A stretch of DNA of 64,000 nucleotides from Blumeriella jaapii (lineage: Eukaryota > Ascomycota > Leotiomycetes > Helotiales > Drepanopezizaceae). Of this stretch, positions 12,960 to 24,775 are shown piece by piece. The notes below the pieces were generated by a model. The model did not search any database. It worked only from the letters and a program-made list of their open reading frames with translations, and was not told where the DNA came from. Location: positions 1,240,001 to 1,304,000 of the forward strand of contig VWND01000005.1 of assembly GCA_009599575.1 (NCBI GenBank). The letters run 5' to 3'. The position numbers were made by a program, and so were the translations under genes. The number at the start of each line of letters is the position of its first letter. Position 1 is the stretch's first letter.

Positions 12960-15040
12960 AAAAATAGTTTCGTCGTTTTAATTTTTGGGTTTTTATAGCA
13001 AGGGCCAAAAGGCTGATTTTTTCCGAAGATTTCTTTCTATCGGCTAAATTAACTGCGGTATTATAAATTTTTTTTTAATTTTTTTTCAATTTAAAATCGT
13101 TTTTTTTTCGGGTGATTTCAATTTTTTCGTTTTTTTTTTAATATAAGAATTTGTTTATTAATAACTTTGTCGAATCTTTTTTTAATATTAAATAAATCGC
13201 TGAATTTCAATTTAATCTTTTGTTTTATAATTTTTTTAATAGCTTCGTCGACGGCTTCGAAGCTAATATATTTGTCGATTTATTTCTCGCTTCGTATTAA
13301 TAGTAGACGTTTAAAAGCTGGTATTTTTTAAATGATTTGGACCGGGATATCGATATCGATATTTTTTATATCGTTGTTAACTTTTTTCATCGTAAGCGTT
13401 TTTTTAATAGTTTTTATCGGTTTTTTTTCGAATTCCAAAATCTTTTTTTTTTTTTCGATTCTGACGTTTTTTTTTATATCAGTTGGTTTGGCGAATAAGA
13501 CAGAAGCATTTTGCTTTTTTATAATTCGCTGGTTTAATTATATAGTTATAATATTTGCAGATACGATATTTGTATTAGCAATATATATATTTGTTTTTTA
13601 ACTATATATTTGAATTTTATTTACGCTTAAGATAGAAATTTTTTTTTTGATTAATACGTTTTTTGAAATATTTTCTTTTTTATTAATAAAAATCGTTTTT
13701 GCATTTTTTTTGTTTTTTAAGCAATCGTTTTATTTCGTACTTTTCACTTTTAAGCGAATAGTATTTAATCAGCTTTAATTTTCAGCTTTGTTAAAAAGGC
13801 TTATTTCTGCTTTCGTCGGGCCGAGGCAAATCGCTTCGTATTTATTAATATAATAAATATTATTGTTTATATAGAAATTAAACGCTTTGCATTTAAAACG
13901 AATATAAGGTTTTTCGCAATAAATTTTTTTATTGTTACAAAATCTATACTTAAAGCCACGAAATCTGTTTTGATAATTACTTTTATTATTTTAATAGTCG
14001 CGATTTTGGTTTTCGCGTTAGTTTTCTTTTTTTTTTTAATAATCGTTATTATAATTAATATTTCGCTGATTTTAATCGTTAGCACGGGAAAATTGCTATT
14101 GGGCAGCTATTATTTTTACGGTAGCTTAGCGAAGCTGATCGCTTCGCGCATTTTAAAAGAAATAATTATTGTAAAAGTTATTTTAATCGTTTTTATTATT
14201 CGAGTTAACGTAAAAAAGTTTTTTTTGCTATTGCATAAGATTTTCGATTTTGCTTTAAAATTTTTGAATTTTAATATCGGTAAATTTTAATACGAAAGTT
14301 TCGATATTTTTGTTAAGCTTTTTCAAGCTTGTAGATTTTGCAAAGCGATTAAATAGTATAGTAACCGGTTGTTTTTTGGCGATTTCGGTAATTTTTAGTA
14401 GCTGGGCATGTTTTTATATTAGAGCTTCTACGTTTTTTTTGTAAATAAAAAAGGGAAATTTCTTTTGGTTTATAGCTTCGATAATACGTTCGTTTTGGTT
14501 TTGTTTAAAAACGAATTTCATAAATTTAAAATACTAATCGAAAGTTTTAGGGTTTTGTTTATTAATTTTAAAATGTTTAATAGTTTTGTTGCGAATGCTG
14601 GTTAAAAGGCTAAATAAAAACAATTTTTTTTGCTTAATTTCGCTTAAGATTTTTTTGTTAACGAAAACGTCAGAAATTTTCGTATAAATACGATAATAAG
14701 TTTTAAGTTTCTTGGTTTAGCGAATTGTTATAATAAATTGTTTAAGGAAAGCGATAGTATCGCGGATTTGTTAGCGATCGTGGTTTCGGAATTCCGATTT
14801 CAAGGTTTTAATTAGCTTACGCCAGTTTCGAGCTTTAATAGCTTTTTATTTATTTATCGATTTAATAATATTTTTGGTGATTGGGTTATAATATCGAAAA
14901 AGTTTATCGAACATTTTAGTTTTAGAGATTCCGAAATCTTTATAAGTTTTTTTATATTTTTCGATAAAATCGGTAATATTGGCGTTATTAAATAAAAATG
15001 CATCAGGAAAGCCAGGGAGGGGTATACGGCCTCGCATAAA
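12960..15040 (-). pseudogene. Gypsy B gag remnant
   Basis: The only clean piece is the 63-codon stretch 15,037-14,846 beginning MRGRIPLPGFPDAFLF. It continues with a TDFIEKY...DFG segment, the typical N-terminal signature of fungal gypsy Gag ('G.P.FDG..VTDFL..Y...C..'). The rest, down to the protease, is Lys/Asn-rich and full of stops. Hydrophobic plus-strand frames over the same DNA (13,332-13,601 and 13,970-14,290) are antisense artefacts of AT-rich sequence. Confidence 0.6.
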
Positions 15041-15778
15041 AAAACGAAAAGCGTCGTTATTTATAATATTAGCGAAAGTATTGATAGGATTTGAATTAAA
15101 CGAATAAATGTTTTCTGGAATTGCAGGTTAAAGGTTTTTAGTATAAAAGAAATCGTTTTTAATAAAGGAGCTATTAAAAAAGTTTTTGTGTTTTTTAAAA
15201 AAATTAAATAAAATAAAATTGCGTTCAGATATTTAAATAATATATTGAAAAATTTGTTTTTTAGTAGATTGGTTGGATTAATATAATATTGCTATATGAT
15301 TCACGGTTTCGATATTCCGCGGCTCAGGCCAATGCACGTACAGCTATTTTTTTATTATTTTTAATAAAAAATCGCAAATTGTAATTATTATAATTACAAA
15401 GCGTAAAATCAAAAGATTGAATTTTCGCCAGGCGTTTAATCAAAAAAGATTTAATTTAAAAGGGCCGAACGCAGCGGTCGAAGCGTATAAACCAATGTTC
15501 GATTTGTTATTTTTAAATAAAAAAGCGATTTTCGAGTTTTGAATTTCGCACGATTCAGGATTGCCTGACCGTAATTTCAAACGTTTTTGAAATGTGTTGC
15601 ATTTTTGTAATTTAATAATTATGCGTAAAATAAAAAAAACTATTAAAAGTCTTTTATATAATACAGCTGCGAATAATATTATATAAGAGATTTTTTAAGC
15701 CGTAATAGCGAAATATCGAAATCGATTTTAATTAAGAATTTGAAAAATGCATCGGCGAGTATATAAAAACGAAACATC

Positions 15779-15808
15779 GAAGTTTAAATCCCTGCGTAAA
15801 TTACCAAA
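15779..15808 (-). other. Candidate primer binding site of gypsy B
   Basis: Immediately inside the right (5') LTR, the plus strand reads GTTTAAATCCC-TGCG...ATTACCA. This resembles the 3' end of a tRNA: a T-loop GTTCAAATCCC with one C-to-T change, an acceptor arm, then CCA. On the minus (sense) strand this begins TGG two bases after the LTR, as expected for a tRNA-primed element. The acceptor spacing is one base off a standard tRNA, so the primer species cannot be named. Confidence 0.5.
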
Positions 15809-16076
15809 TGTAAAAATAGATAGGAAAATCAGATTGATACGGTTATATATCGGTGAATAAGATAGTTTAGGAAATCCTTAGAAAAAGTTGAAAAAAAGGA
15901 AAAAAAAAATAAATAAAGGTATGAATTGGACTGCGTGCTTGTGATACTATCTAAGGGGGTGCTTTGCTTTTATATTTGTTGAAGATAGTCAGTGGCAGGG
16001 GGTCTCGGAGGGGTCTATGCCTCGACCATAGCTAAAACTACCAACTCCCATCAATACAAGGTATCACCGTTTTATA
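15809..16076 (-). repeat. LTR of gypsy B, right copy (5' LTR)
   Basis: It is the same length (268 bp) and orientation as 4,810-5,077. Here the first half, which faces the element interior, is strongly RIP-mutated (TAAAAATAGATAGG). The outer half is nearly clean (GGGTCTATGCCTCGACCATA), the mirror image of the left copy. Confidence 0.88.
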
Positions 16077-16296
16077 ATATATCGGATATTTAATTAAATA
16101 TAGCGCTTTTAATATTTACAAAATCTAAATTTTTTAGCTAATGCGTATAATTACGAGCCGAAACGTAATATTTAACGAATTTAAATTTTATTTTTCGGAA
16201 AATAAAAATTTAAGTTTTATAATTAAACTAAAGCTTTAAAAAACCGTAAAGTTTATCGAAAACGCGAAAAACGAAAAAGCTTAAAACGCTGAATAT
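16077..16296 (+). mobile_element. Ty1/copia element, second segment (integrase C-terminus)
   Basis: This 220-bp remnant lies between gypsy B and gypsy C. Continuing from 4,809, the plus-strand translation resembles the end of copia integrase: an 'NIYRIW..K...VI.TR.V.F.E' pattern, seen degraded around 16,080-16,200. It supports a copia backbone that both gypsy elements interrupt. The segment is heavily RIP-mutated although the LTR tips touching both its ends are not. Confidence 0.65.
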
Positions 16297-16561
16297 TGTG
16301 ACGATTTATTCTTTTGCCCCTCGTGTCACCCCAGCAACTACGTGTAGCTGCAAGCTCCCTGGTCTCCTGGTGGGTCTCCTATCAACTGTGGAAACTATTC
16401 ATATATATAAAACTTTCTTCCTTTAGCAACCTCTGCCTTCTGCAATTGTTAATTTTAAATAAATATCTTTGTTACAAAACCAAAGACTCGTTTTTCATAT
16501 TATATAAACACGGCGACCAATTGACTGATTTTTTAATCCTCCGATTAATTAAATCGTTATA
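16297..16561 (+). repeat. LTR of gypsy C, 5' copy
   Basis: It begins TGTGACGATTTATTC and ends ATCGTTATA, a decayed form of the intact ATCGTCACA end seen at 25,032-25,040. The outer half keeps unmutated sequence (CACCCCAGCAACTACGTG). The inner half is changed. Confidence 0.92.
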
Positions 16562-16840
16562 TTATCAACAACTTTTTTTCTACGCTAGCGACGGCGTAAA
16601 TTATCTTTTTCTTCGAATTTCTTACGGGTCATATTAAAATAATCGACCGGTCGTAAAAAAGCCTATTTCCGCACTTCGCGAAAAATAACTTTTGTTCAAC
16701 GATCCCTCCTTTAGCAAAGCTTTTCAGCTTCTGCTACTACACCTCAACTTCCTTTTTAATCAGCGAAAAAGCAGCCTTTCCCAGAAACTTCTTTTTTTAA
16801 AAAACAATCCTTCCGTACGGCTTATCTAGGGTCGGATCAC

Positions 16841-17200
16841 AACCGATTATACCCGGTTGCAAAACCGGGTATACACCGATTATAATCGGTTTTAAAACCG
16901 GGTATACACCGATTGTAATCGGTTTCAAAACCGATTATACGCCGATTATAATCGATTATACACCGATTATAACCGGTTTTAATTCGATTATAATCGATTA
17001 TAATCGGTATTATAACTGATTATAATCGGTATATAATCGGTTTTAAAACCGAATATAATCGGTTGCTAATCGGTGTTAATACCGAAATGGCGCGGTTTAC
17101 TCTTACATCGATGTAACGATTTAACACCGAGTATAATCGGTAATACCGATTATACTCGGTGTTAACACCGATTATACTCGGTGTTAACACCGAAACAAAT
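16841..17200. repeat. Array of palindromic ACCGATTATAATCGGT-like units
   Basis: About 360 bp are built from imperfect copies of CCGATTATAATCGG, a self-complementary unit, with variants CCGGTTGCAAAACCGG and CGGTGTTAACACCG. Units are spaced irregularly by 0-8 bases. The array lies in the gypsy C leader, about 280 bp inside its 5' LTR. Some cores look like RIP-altered CCGG. Part of it also reads as a 62-codon minus-strand frame (17,208-17,020) of no meaning. It could fold into many small hairpins; function unknown. Confidence 0.75.
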
Positions 17201-17314
17201 CTATACAACTAAATTAAATCGATATTTAATATATACCAAACCTTTCGAATTTAAATTAAAAATCTTATATTAAACTACGTTTATTTAATATTACACTAAA
17301 TAATATTTTCGCTA

Positions 17315-17880
17315 ATACTACCTCGCTGCTATCACCTCGCTGCCATCACCTCGCTGCCACCACCTCGCTGCCATCACCTCGCTGCCACCACCTCGCTGCC
17401 ATCATTTCGCTGCCACCACCTCGCTGCCACCACCTCGCTGCCACCACCTCGCTGCCACCACCTCGCTGCCATCACCTCGCTGCCACCACCTCGCTGCCAT
17501 CACCTCGCTGCCACCACCTCGCTGCCACCATTTCGCTGCCACCACCTCGCTGCACCACCACCTCGCTTCCACCACCTCGTCGTCGCTACCACCACCACCA
17601 CTATTACCACTATTACTACCATTACCACCATCACCCACCACTATCACCACTACCACCACCACCACCTCGCTGCCACCACCTCGCTGCCACCACCTCGCTG
17701 CCACCACCTCGCTGCCACCATTTCGTCGCCACCACCATTATCACCATTACCACCACTACCACCATTACCACCATTACCACCACTACCACCACTACCACTA
17801 TTATTACCATTACCACCACCACCTCGCTGCCACCACTTCGCTGCCACCCATCTCGCTGCTATCACCTCGCTGCCATTATT
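17315..17880 (+). repeat. 14-bp minisatellite GCCACCACCTCGCT, left arm
   Basis: There are more than twenty near-perfect tandem copies of a 14-bp unit, interspersed with CCA/CTA/TTA trinucleotide tracts. The DNA is CA-rich and GC-rich in the middle of RIP-mutated DNA, so it was not itself RIP-mutated or expanded afterwards. Because 14 is not a multiple of 3, all frames cycle through a 14-residue repeat (RWWQRGGGSEVVAA on the minus strand), which gives spurious open frames. Confidence 0.92.
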
Positions 17881-17895
17881 ATAATTACCCAGCTT

Positions 17896-17946
17896 ATTCG
17901 GCTGTTCGGCTATTCGGCTGTTCGGCTATTCGGCTATTCGGCTTTT
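17896..17946 (+). repeat. 9-bp tandem repeat TTCGGCTAT/TTCGGCTGT
   Basis: About five to six copies of a 9-bp unit lie between the left and right minisatellite arms, at the turn of the inverted structure. Confidence 0.8.
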
Positions 17947-17989
17947 CGTTATTTTTCTAGCAAAATAATATTAGCGAAATAATAATAAT

Positions 17990-18925
17990 AATAATAGTGG
18001 TAGTGGTAATAATAGTGGTGGTGGTGGTAGTGGTGGTAGTGGTGGTAGTGGTGGTAGTGGTGGTAGTGGTGGTAATGGTGGTAATAATGGTAGTAATAGT
18101 AGTGGTGGTAATGGTGGTAGTGGTGGTAGTGGTGGTAGTGGTGGTAGTGGTGGTAATGGTAGTAATGGTGGTAATAGTGGTAGTGGTGGTAATGATGGTA
18201 GTAGTGGTAGTGGTGGTAGTGGTGGTGGCGACGAGATGGTAGCAGCGAGATGGTGGCAGCGAGGTGGTGGCAGCGAAGTGATGGCAGCGAGGTGGTGGCA
18301 GCGAGGTGGTGGCAGCGAGGTGGTGGCAGCGAGGTGATGGTAATAGTAGTAATAGTAGTGGTGGTGGTGGTAGTGGTGGTAATAATGGTAGTGGTAGTGG
18401 TGGTGGTGGCGACGAGGTGGTAGCAGCGAGGTGGTGGCAGCGAGGTGGTGGCAGCGAAGTGGTGGCAGCGAGGTGGTGGCAGCGAAGTGATAGTAGTAGT
18501 GGTAATAGTGGTGGTGGTGGTGGTAATAGTGGTAATAATGGTAATGGTAGTAGTGGTGGTGATAATGGTGGCGACGAGGTGGTGGCAGCGAGATGATGGC
18601 AGCGAGGTGGTGGCAGCGAGGTGGTGGCAGCGAGGTGATGGTAGTAGTGGTAATAATGGTGGTGGTGGTGGTAGTGGTGGTAATAATGGTAGTGGTGGTG
18701 GTAGTGGTGGCGACGAGGTGGTAGCAGCGAGGTGGTGGCAGCGAGGTGGTGGCAGCGAGGTGGTGGCAGCGAGGTGATGGTAGTAGTGGTAATATAATAA
18801 TAGTAGTGGTGGTAGTGGTGGTAATAATGGTAGTGGTAGTGGTGGTAGTAGCGACGAGGTGGTAGCAGCGAGATGGTGGCAGCGAGGTGGTGGCAGCGAG
18901 GTGGTGGCAGCGAAGTGGTGTTAAT
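17990..18925 (-). repeat. 14-bp minisatellite, right arm, inverted relative to the left arm
   Basis: The plus strand now carries GGTGGCAGCGAGGTG units, the complement of the left arm, with long (GGTGGTAGT)n trinucleotide stretches. Four blocks of the 14-bp unit alternate with trinucleotide blocks. Both arms are bordered by a short TATTTCGCTAATA-type sequence in opposite orientations (about 17,296 and 17,966). Read together, the two arms could form a very large cruciform or hairpin. Confidence 0.88.
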
Positions 18926-19449
18926 AAAAGCGTTGATAAAATGTAATAATAACAAATTCGTATAAGATTTGTATTTTTTTCGAAGCTTTAAATTTTTATA
19001 CAACTTATCGTACCTATTAATCTTTAATAACACTAAGATTAATTTTCAATTAATCGCGTGTTAATTCTGATTATACTCGAAGTTAATTTTACGCCTAGTG
19101 TTAACTCGGATTTGACTCGGTGTTGAATCGGTTGTAATCCCATTCATAGGCGCCCCTAAGTTCTCTCGAAAAAAAAAAACAAAAGAAAAAGCAGAGCGCC
19201 AACCACTTCGCCTGCCACTTTTTTTTTACAACCTAGCGCTAAAAGCGTTTAATTAAAACTTCTGCAAAATCAATTAAAAAAAGCGCAAAAGCGTAAATGA
19301 TAATTTTTAAAAACTATACGACTGCGACAAACCTCTTAATCAAAGCGTTTAATAAAATCTATCGAATATACTTCTGCCAATCGCGAATTTGCTACTTTTT
19401 TTCGCAACGTTTTATTTCAATTAACAAACGCTGCAAACCAACTTCTACG

Positions 19450-20540
19450 CTCTTCGCGAACTTTTTTTAAATCTTCCCCTAACGGCCAAAACCTTAACGC
19501 GCTTTTTAAACGCTATAATTCCTATTTATTTGCTAATTTTCGATTAACTCGTATAAAACGCGTTCCGAACTTTAAGTTTAAATTAAATAATAATAAAAAT
19601 TACAAAGCACGCTATTAAAAAACTAAAATTCTCGATAACTTCGAATTCTACCACGACTATTTCGCTAGCGATCGATTCCGCAAAAATTACATTTTCGATC
19701 AAACCGAAAGCGTAGCAAAAAAGTTTTTTATTCCGCGTATTTTAAACCGTTCCGATTTTACTTCTTTCGAAAAATTAATTAAAAAAGTCGCCGATTTTCT
19801 AGCCGATTTTTCCGACGTTTAAAAAGCCGAAAACGAATTCAAAATGCTTGCAATAAATACGCACGACGACTTTTAGCGATTTTATCTGCGATTTTTCATT
19901 TTTGCAACGAACGTTTAAATACGAATTAATAAACAGCTTCGAAACGCTTTTCGCGATAAAATACTAAAGCGTTTACGAAAAAAGCTATATTTGGAATAAG
20001 CGCGTACAACGACTTTTAAAAATTAGCTTACCGCCGTCCGTTAAAAAACAAAATCAATTGATTAAACGAATTTTATACGCGAATCGCTTTTTAACCAAAT
20101 CTATTATTTATTAAAATAATAAATCCTTAACCAAAGCGTATTACGAATCAAATCGTACGTACGAAAATCGTTCAAATGTTTTACAAGCTTTTTTTCAACC
20201 CTTTGTTCTTTTTTCTCCTCCACGCCAAAACGCTTCCTTTAGCGTTTTTCCTTTTCGATCGGACCAACGATAACGCTCGTCTTTTATTCCATATCAAAAA
20301 ATTCAAAAAAACCAATCTGCGCGACTTTTTACGAGCCGACCCTCGGTTCCATTCAAAAGCTTTTTTAAGCTAATAAATATAAACGAAGTCGAACCGGCCG
20401 AAAATTCGCCTTTTAATAATAATAATAAAAACGAAAACCCTTTTCCAAACGACTTTCAAAACGCATATAAAAAAATCGAAAACTTTTCCGCCAATCGGAA
20501 AAACGCCCAGGTCTAAATAAAGCTTTTTTTTTAAGCGTAT
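19450..20540 (+). pseudogene. Gypsy C gag remnant
   Basis: Plus-strand stop-interrupted coding-like sequence contains a stretch around 19,640-19,800 with FEFYHDYFASDRF and KKVADFLADFSDV, as in fungal gypsy Gag helices. No clear zinc knuckle was found. An AT-rich 65-codon frame at 20,176-20,373 is not informative. The assignment depends mainly on position between leader and RT. Confidence 0.5.
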
Positions 20541-21779
20541 TGCGCGATATACGTTATTTTAACGTTCGAAAGCTTTTTAATAACGATTTACTAACAATCT
20601 CCGTTACATTTACCAAAAATAGCTTTTCGTACAAAATAAAAGCGCTCGCCGATTCTGAAACGAACAGTTATACGTTAATCGATTCGGCGCTAATTAATTT
20701 TTTTTTTTTTTAAACTTTTAATTTAATTTTTCCCGGCTTTTTTTTCTATAAAAAAGTATAATAAAACTCGTAGCTATTCAATCATATATTTTACGCTTTT
20801 CAATCTTATTATTAACAACCGAATACAATCGTTTATTCTTTTTTTAATTATTAATTTCGAAAATCATAATATAATTCTAAAAAAAGCTTAATTAACCGAA
20901 CACCAAATTCTACTAAACTGTAATAAACGCAAGCTTTATTAGCCGAAATCTTACTCTTTCATAGTTTTTTACGCTCGTTGTATTAAAATCTTTTATTTGC
21001 ACCTCCGAAAAATTCAATTTCGCCACCAAAACAACGCTGTAAAACGTAATAAAAACCTTAACTAATTATAACAAACCTACGACGCTATGCGAAACGCGAA
21101 AAAATCGAATTTCATTCGCGGTGCTAATTTCGATAGCGACGCTAATAAAATAATACAAAAAATTACATTATTTTCCCAAGCTGCCGATTTTTTTTTTATT
21201 ATTTCTTTTTTTTTTTTTTTTTCTTTCGTCAAAACAATTTTCTCGTTCTATAAAAAATAATTATATCAAAAACCGAAAAAAAGCTTTCGCCGCGATAGCT
21301 TTTCAATTTAATATAATCGATAATTCAAACAAACCATTTTCTAAACCTTCCAAACGACCAATTCGAAAACGAATCTTTTAATTTATTGCTTACCCAATTT
21401 CCATCTGCCAGATTATTATATACGCTTTTAAGCTGATTTTCAAAAAAAAAGCAATTAAAATATTTTTAACTTTCTTATACGAAATCGACAAAATACTAAA
21501 CGATCTCACGTATTATACTTTCTTTAAAATCTAATTTTACAATTTTTTCGAACGTTTTAAAACCAATAAAATATCGATTTCGACCTTTTCAACCAACTTA
21601 GTAAAGCTAACTTCGAATAAACCTTTTTTCGAATCTTTTCTCCCGGAGTACAAAAACCTCGAACACGTGTTTTCTAAAGCCGCTAATAACGAGCTAGCCT
21701 TTCACCGGCCCTACAACCATAAAATCGAATTTATTATAAATAAATAAAAGCTAAAATACATTTTTTTATATAAAATATC

Positions 21780-24775
21780 GATTCCAAAGCTCGAAATTAT
21801 CAAAACCTATCTGCAAAATAACTTTAACAAAAGCTTTATCGAACTTTCCACCGCTCCTTTCGCTGCTTTAATATTTTTCGCCAAAAAACCCGACGGTTTA
21901 TTGCGTTTTTATATCGATTATCGAATTTTTAATAATATTACTCGTAAAAATCGTTACCCCCTTTTTTTTATCGATAAAACTTTTGCTCGTTTCTCGAAAA
22001 TACGAATCTTTACAAAACTCGATATTCGTCAAACCTTTCACAAAATTCGAATAAATTCCGTTAATAAAAAACTAACGACGTTTCGTACGTATTACGGCGC
22101 TTATAAATGCAAAATACTACTTTTTAGCCTTACTAATAAACCCGTAATTTACCAACGTTATATAAACGACGTTTTTTTCGACTATTTAAACGATTTCTGT
22201 ATTATATACTTAAATAATATTCTTATTTATTCGTCCGACCCTTTAAAACACGCTATATACGTTCGCAAAATACTTTAAAAACTCGCTGACGCTAAATTAT
22301 AGGCCGATATTCGAAAATCTAAATTTAACGTTATTCGAATCCGTTATTTAAACTTTATTATTTTTATTAAAAACCTAAAAATAAACCCAGAAAAAGTCTC
22401 CGTGGTCGCCTATTAAAAGCCTTCTATTATTGTAAAAAATATATAAAGCTTTTTTGGTTTTTATAATTTCTACCGACGTTTTATTCGAAACTACGATATA
22501 ATTGCAAAGCTTTTGGTTTATTTAATCAAAGCTAACGTTTTTTATAATTTCACTTTTAAATATCAAAAAAGTTTCGACCTTTTTATACTAGCTTTTATTA
22601 TTGCACCAGTTTTATAATATTACAAGCAAAACCTTTTTTGTATATTAAAAACTAACGCTTCCGACGGCGTAATAGCTTTTGTACTTTTCCAATTCTATAA
22701 TAACGACTGGCTTCCAATCGCTTATTTTAGCAAAACCATAATCTTCGCAAAACTAAACTACGTCGTATACGACAAAAAAATGCTCGCAATCGTAAAATCT
22801 CTAAGCAACTTTCGTATTAAATTAGCTAATTTAATTTATTAAATCAAAATTATTATTAATCATAAAGCTTTAAAATACTTTATAATCTTTAAACTTTTAA
22901 ACGTTCGATAAACACGCTGGGCCGAACTTTTCGCCAATTACAACTTTTTTATTATATACAAACCAAATAAACACAATCCTTTGGCTAACGCATTAATACG
23001 TCGTACGAGCGAACTCGACCGCCAAAACTTCCTTAAACGCACCCAGCGTCTGCAAACCCTTTTTCGAGCCGATTAAATTAATCACCGTTTTTTAATTGAA
23101 AAACTTCGACCTCCCACGGCCTCCGAAACAGCTGTTTCTATCGTTGAAATAACTAATCTTTCTTCCGCATTTCGTATCGTTAACCAGCTTTTTCACGCTA
23201 ATCGTATAGCTAGCAGCCTAATAACCCTCCGAAAGAAAACTATACAAAACGCTACGAAAAAAAAACGATAATAATATTCCGTATACATTTAAACGCGATT
23301 TACTGCTATATTACGGTCGCCTGATAATATCAAACGTCGATTATCTTCGTCTGGCCCTTATACGAAAAATGCACGACCAGATTTCCACCGCTCATTTTAG
23401 CGTTCGCAAAACTACGCAATTGCTTTCGGATTAATATTATTAGCGAAATATAACAGCCTTCGTAAAACAATACTATCGCAACTGCTATGCTTATCGAAAA
23501 AGTTTTATTTTAAAAAATAAACGCCCCGGCCTTTTTCAGCTTTTTCCTGTTCCTAACCATTTTTAAAAACACGTTATAATAAACTTTTGCAGCTTTAACA
23601 AAAACAAATACGATTACGATAACGTATTCGTAATAATAAATCGCTTTTTTAAACAAATTATTTCGATTTCTTATCACAAAAATATCGACGTTCGAAGCTT
23701 CGCCAAATTGTATATATTCCACGTATACAAATATTTTAGCTTTTCAAAAAGTATTATTAACGATCGTAGCTTTTAATATTAATTTACCTTCTGATTTAAA
23801 TTAAACAAAATATTCGGTACGCAACTAAAACTTTCGATAGCCGCTTATTTTAAAACCGATAGTCAGACCGAAATTTATAACTAATATTTGCAAAAACGCC
23901 TTCGACCTTTCGTAAATTTTTATCAAAACGATTAAAACGAATTTTTTTTAATAATAAATTTCGCTTAAATAATCTTTTTTTACGAAAATCTAAATAGCCT
24001 TTCACTTTTTGAAATTATACACAATTACACTTTTTATATCAATTGAAACTGAAAACTCGATACTTCCCTTTTTTCCAATTTTTTATATAAGCTAAACGCA
24101 AACGAAATTCGTACGTATGCTCGCCGCCATTACGACGCCTGAAACTTCGCCAAATCGCATTTTTAACAAACCTACGACAAAATAAAAAAAAATGCGAATA
24201 AATCTCGCCGCGCGATCGATTTTAACGTTAGCGATTACGTATAACTCGATATGCGTCTATTTCCGATCTTCCGGCCCTTTCGCAAGCTCGATAATTCTAC
24301 AAACGGCCTTTTTAAAATTATAATCAAAATTTTCGATAACGTTTTCAAACTAAACCTTTTTAATATTATAAACGTACACTTAGTTTTTTACGCTAATCGA
24401 CTGCGTAAAACAGCTAACAACGCGCTTTTAAATCAGATTAATCTAATCTTTAAATTTATTAATATAACTAATAAACTTAAATACGAAATCGAAAAATTAA
24501 TCGCTTGTCGAATGCAGCGGAAAACCTTTTAATACAAAGCTTTTTAAATAAGCTTAAATAAAAATCTCACGTAATACCTCGCGTTTAATTTTATATACGC
24601 TTTTTTAAAAATGCGCGACTTTCACTTAGCGCATAAAAAGCTCCCCGGTCCTTTTGCAAAACTTATAAACTGGCTAAAAGCGTATTCCGAAAATCTGAAT
24701 TCGTACGATTATTTAAATAATAACGTACCAATAAATAAAAGCTCGAAAGCGCGCTTTTTTCGGACGAAAAAATAA
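21780..24775 (+). pseudogene. Gypsy C pol remnant (RT-RNase H-integrase-chromodomain-like)
   Basis: RT is well preserved over the 125-codon open stretch 21,901-22,278, with YIDYRIFNNITRKNRYPL and FTKLDIRQTFHKIRI. The catalytic site reads IIYLNNILIYS: both Asp of Y-x-D-D are Asn (GAT to AAT), the change expected from RIP. The RNase H zone is 22,640-22,960. Integrase has AYFKTDSQTEIYNQYL near 23,850 and RLRPFVNFY after it. The tail at 24,251-24,532 (RKLDNSTNGLFKI, HLVFYANRLRK) is followed by a chromodomain-like segment and DFHLAHKKLPGPFAK at 24,620-24,665. A purine-rich GGACGAAAAAATAA precedes the 3' LTR as polypurine tract. Confidence 0.82.

Larger units (their letters stand above)
4810..16076 (-). 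mobile_element. Ty3/gypsy element B, complete with two LTRs, minus orientation, about 11.3 kb
   Basis: Two direct 268-bp LTRs (4,810-5,077 and 15,809-16,076) bound the element. On the minus strand the order is gag (RGRIPLPGFPDAFLF at 15,037 downward), protease (about 12,930-12,800), reverse transcriptase (about 12,200-11,400), integrase (about 9,900-9,500), and an acidic Ser/Asp-rich Pol tail ending near 8,940. The 3.9 kb from there to the 3' LTR holds an additional gene-like frame. Flanking bases give ATAT (4,806-4,809 and 16,077-16,080), or AATAT if the LTR is taken one base shorter. It is inserted in copia integrase sequence. All frames carry many RIP-type stops. Confidence 0.88.

Noticed and set aside
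13332..14290. Hydrophobic plus-strand frames resembling membrane proteins
   Set aside because: Ile/Phe-rich translations are what T-rich antisense of a Lys/Asn-rich RIP-mutated gag gives.
17402..18777. Several frames encoding RWWQRGGGSEVVAA repeats
   Set aside because: A 14-bp unit produces the same 14-residue cycle in all frames; these are repeat artefacts.
17315..18925. CRISPR-like regular repeats
   Set aside because: Eukaryotic minisatellite with contiguous 14-bp units, no unique spacers and no cas genes.
17957..19033. 358-codon minus-strand Pro/His/Thr-rich open frame
   Set aside because: It is read through the trinucleotide and 14-bp repeats; absence of stops follows from repeat composition, and the protein is pure low complexity.
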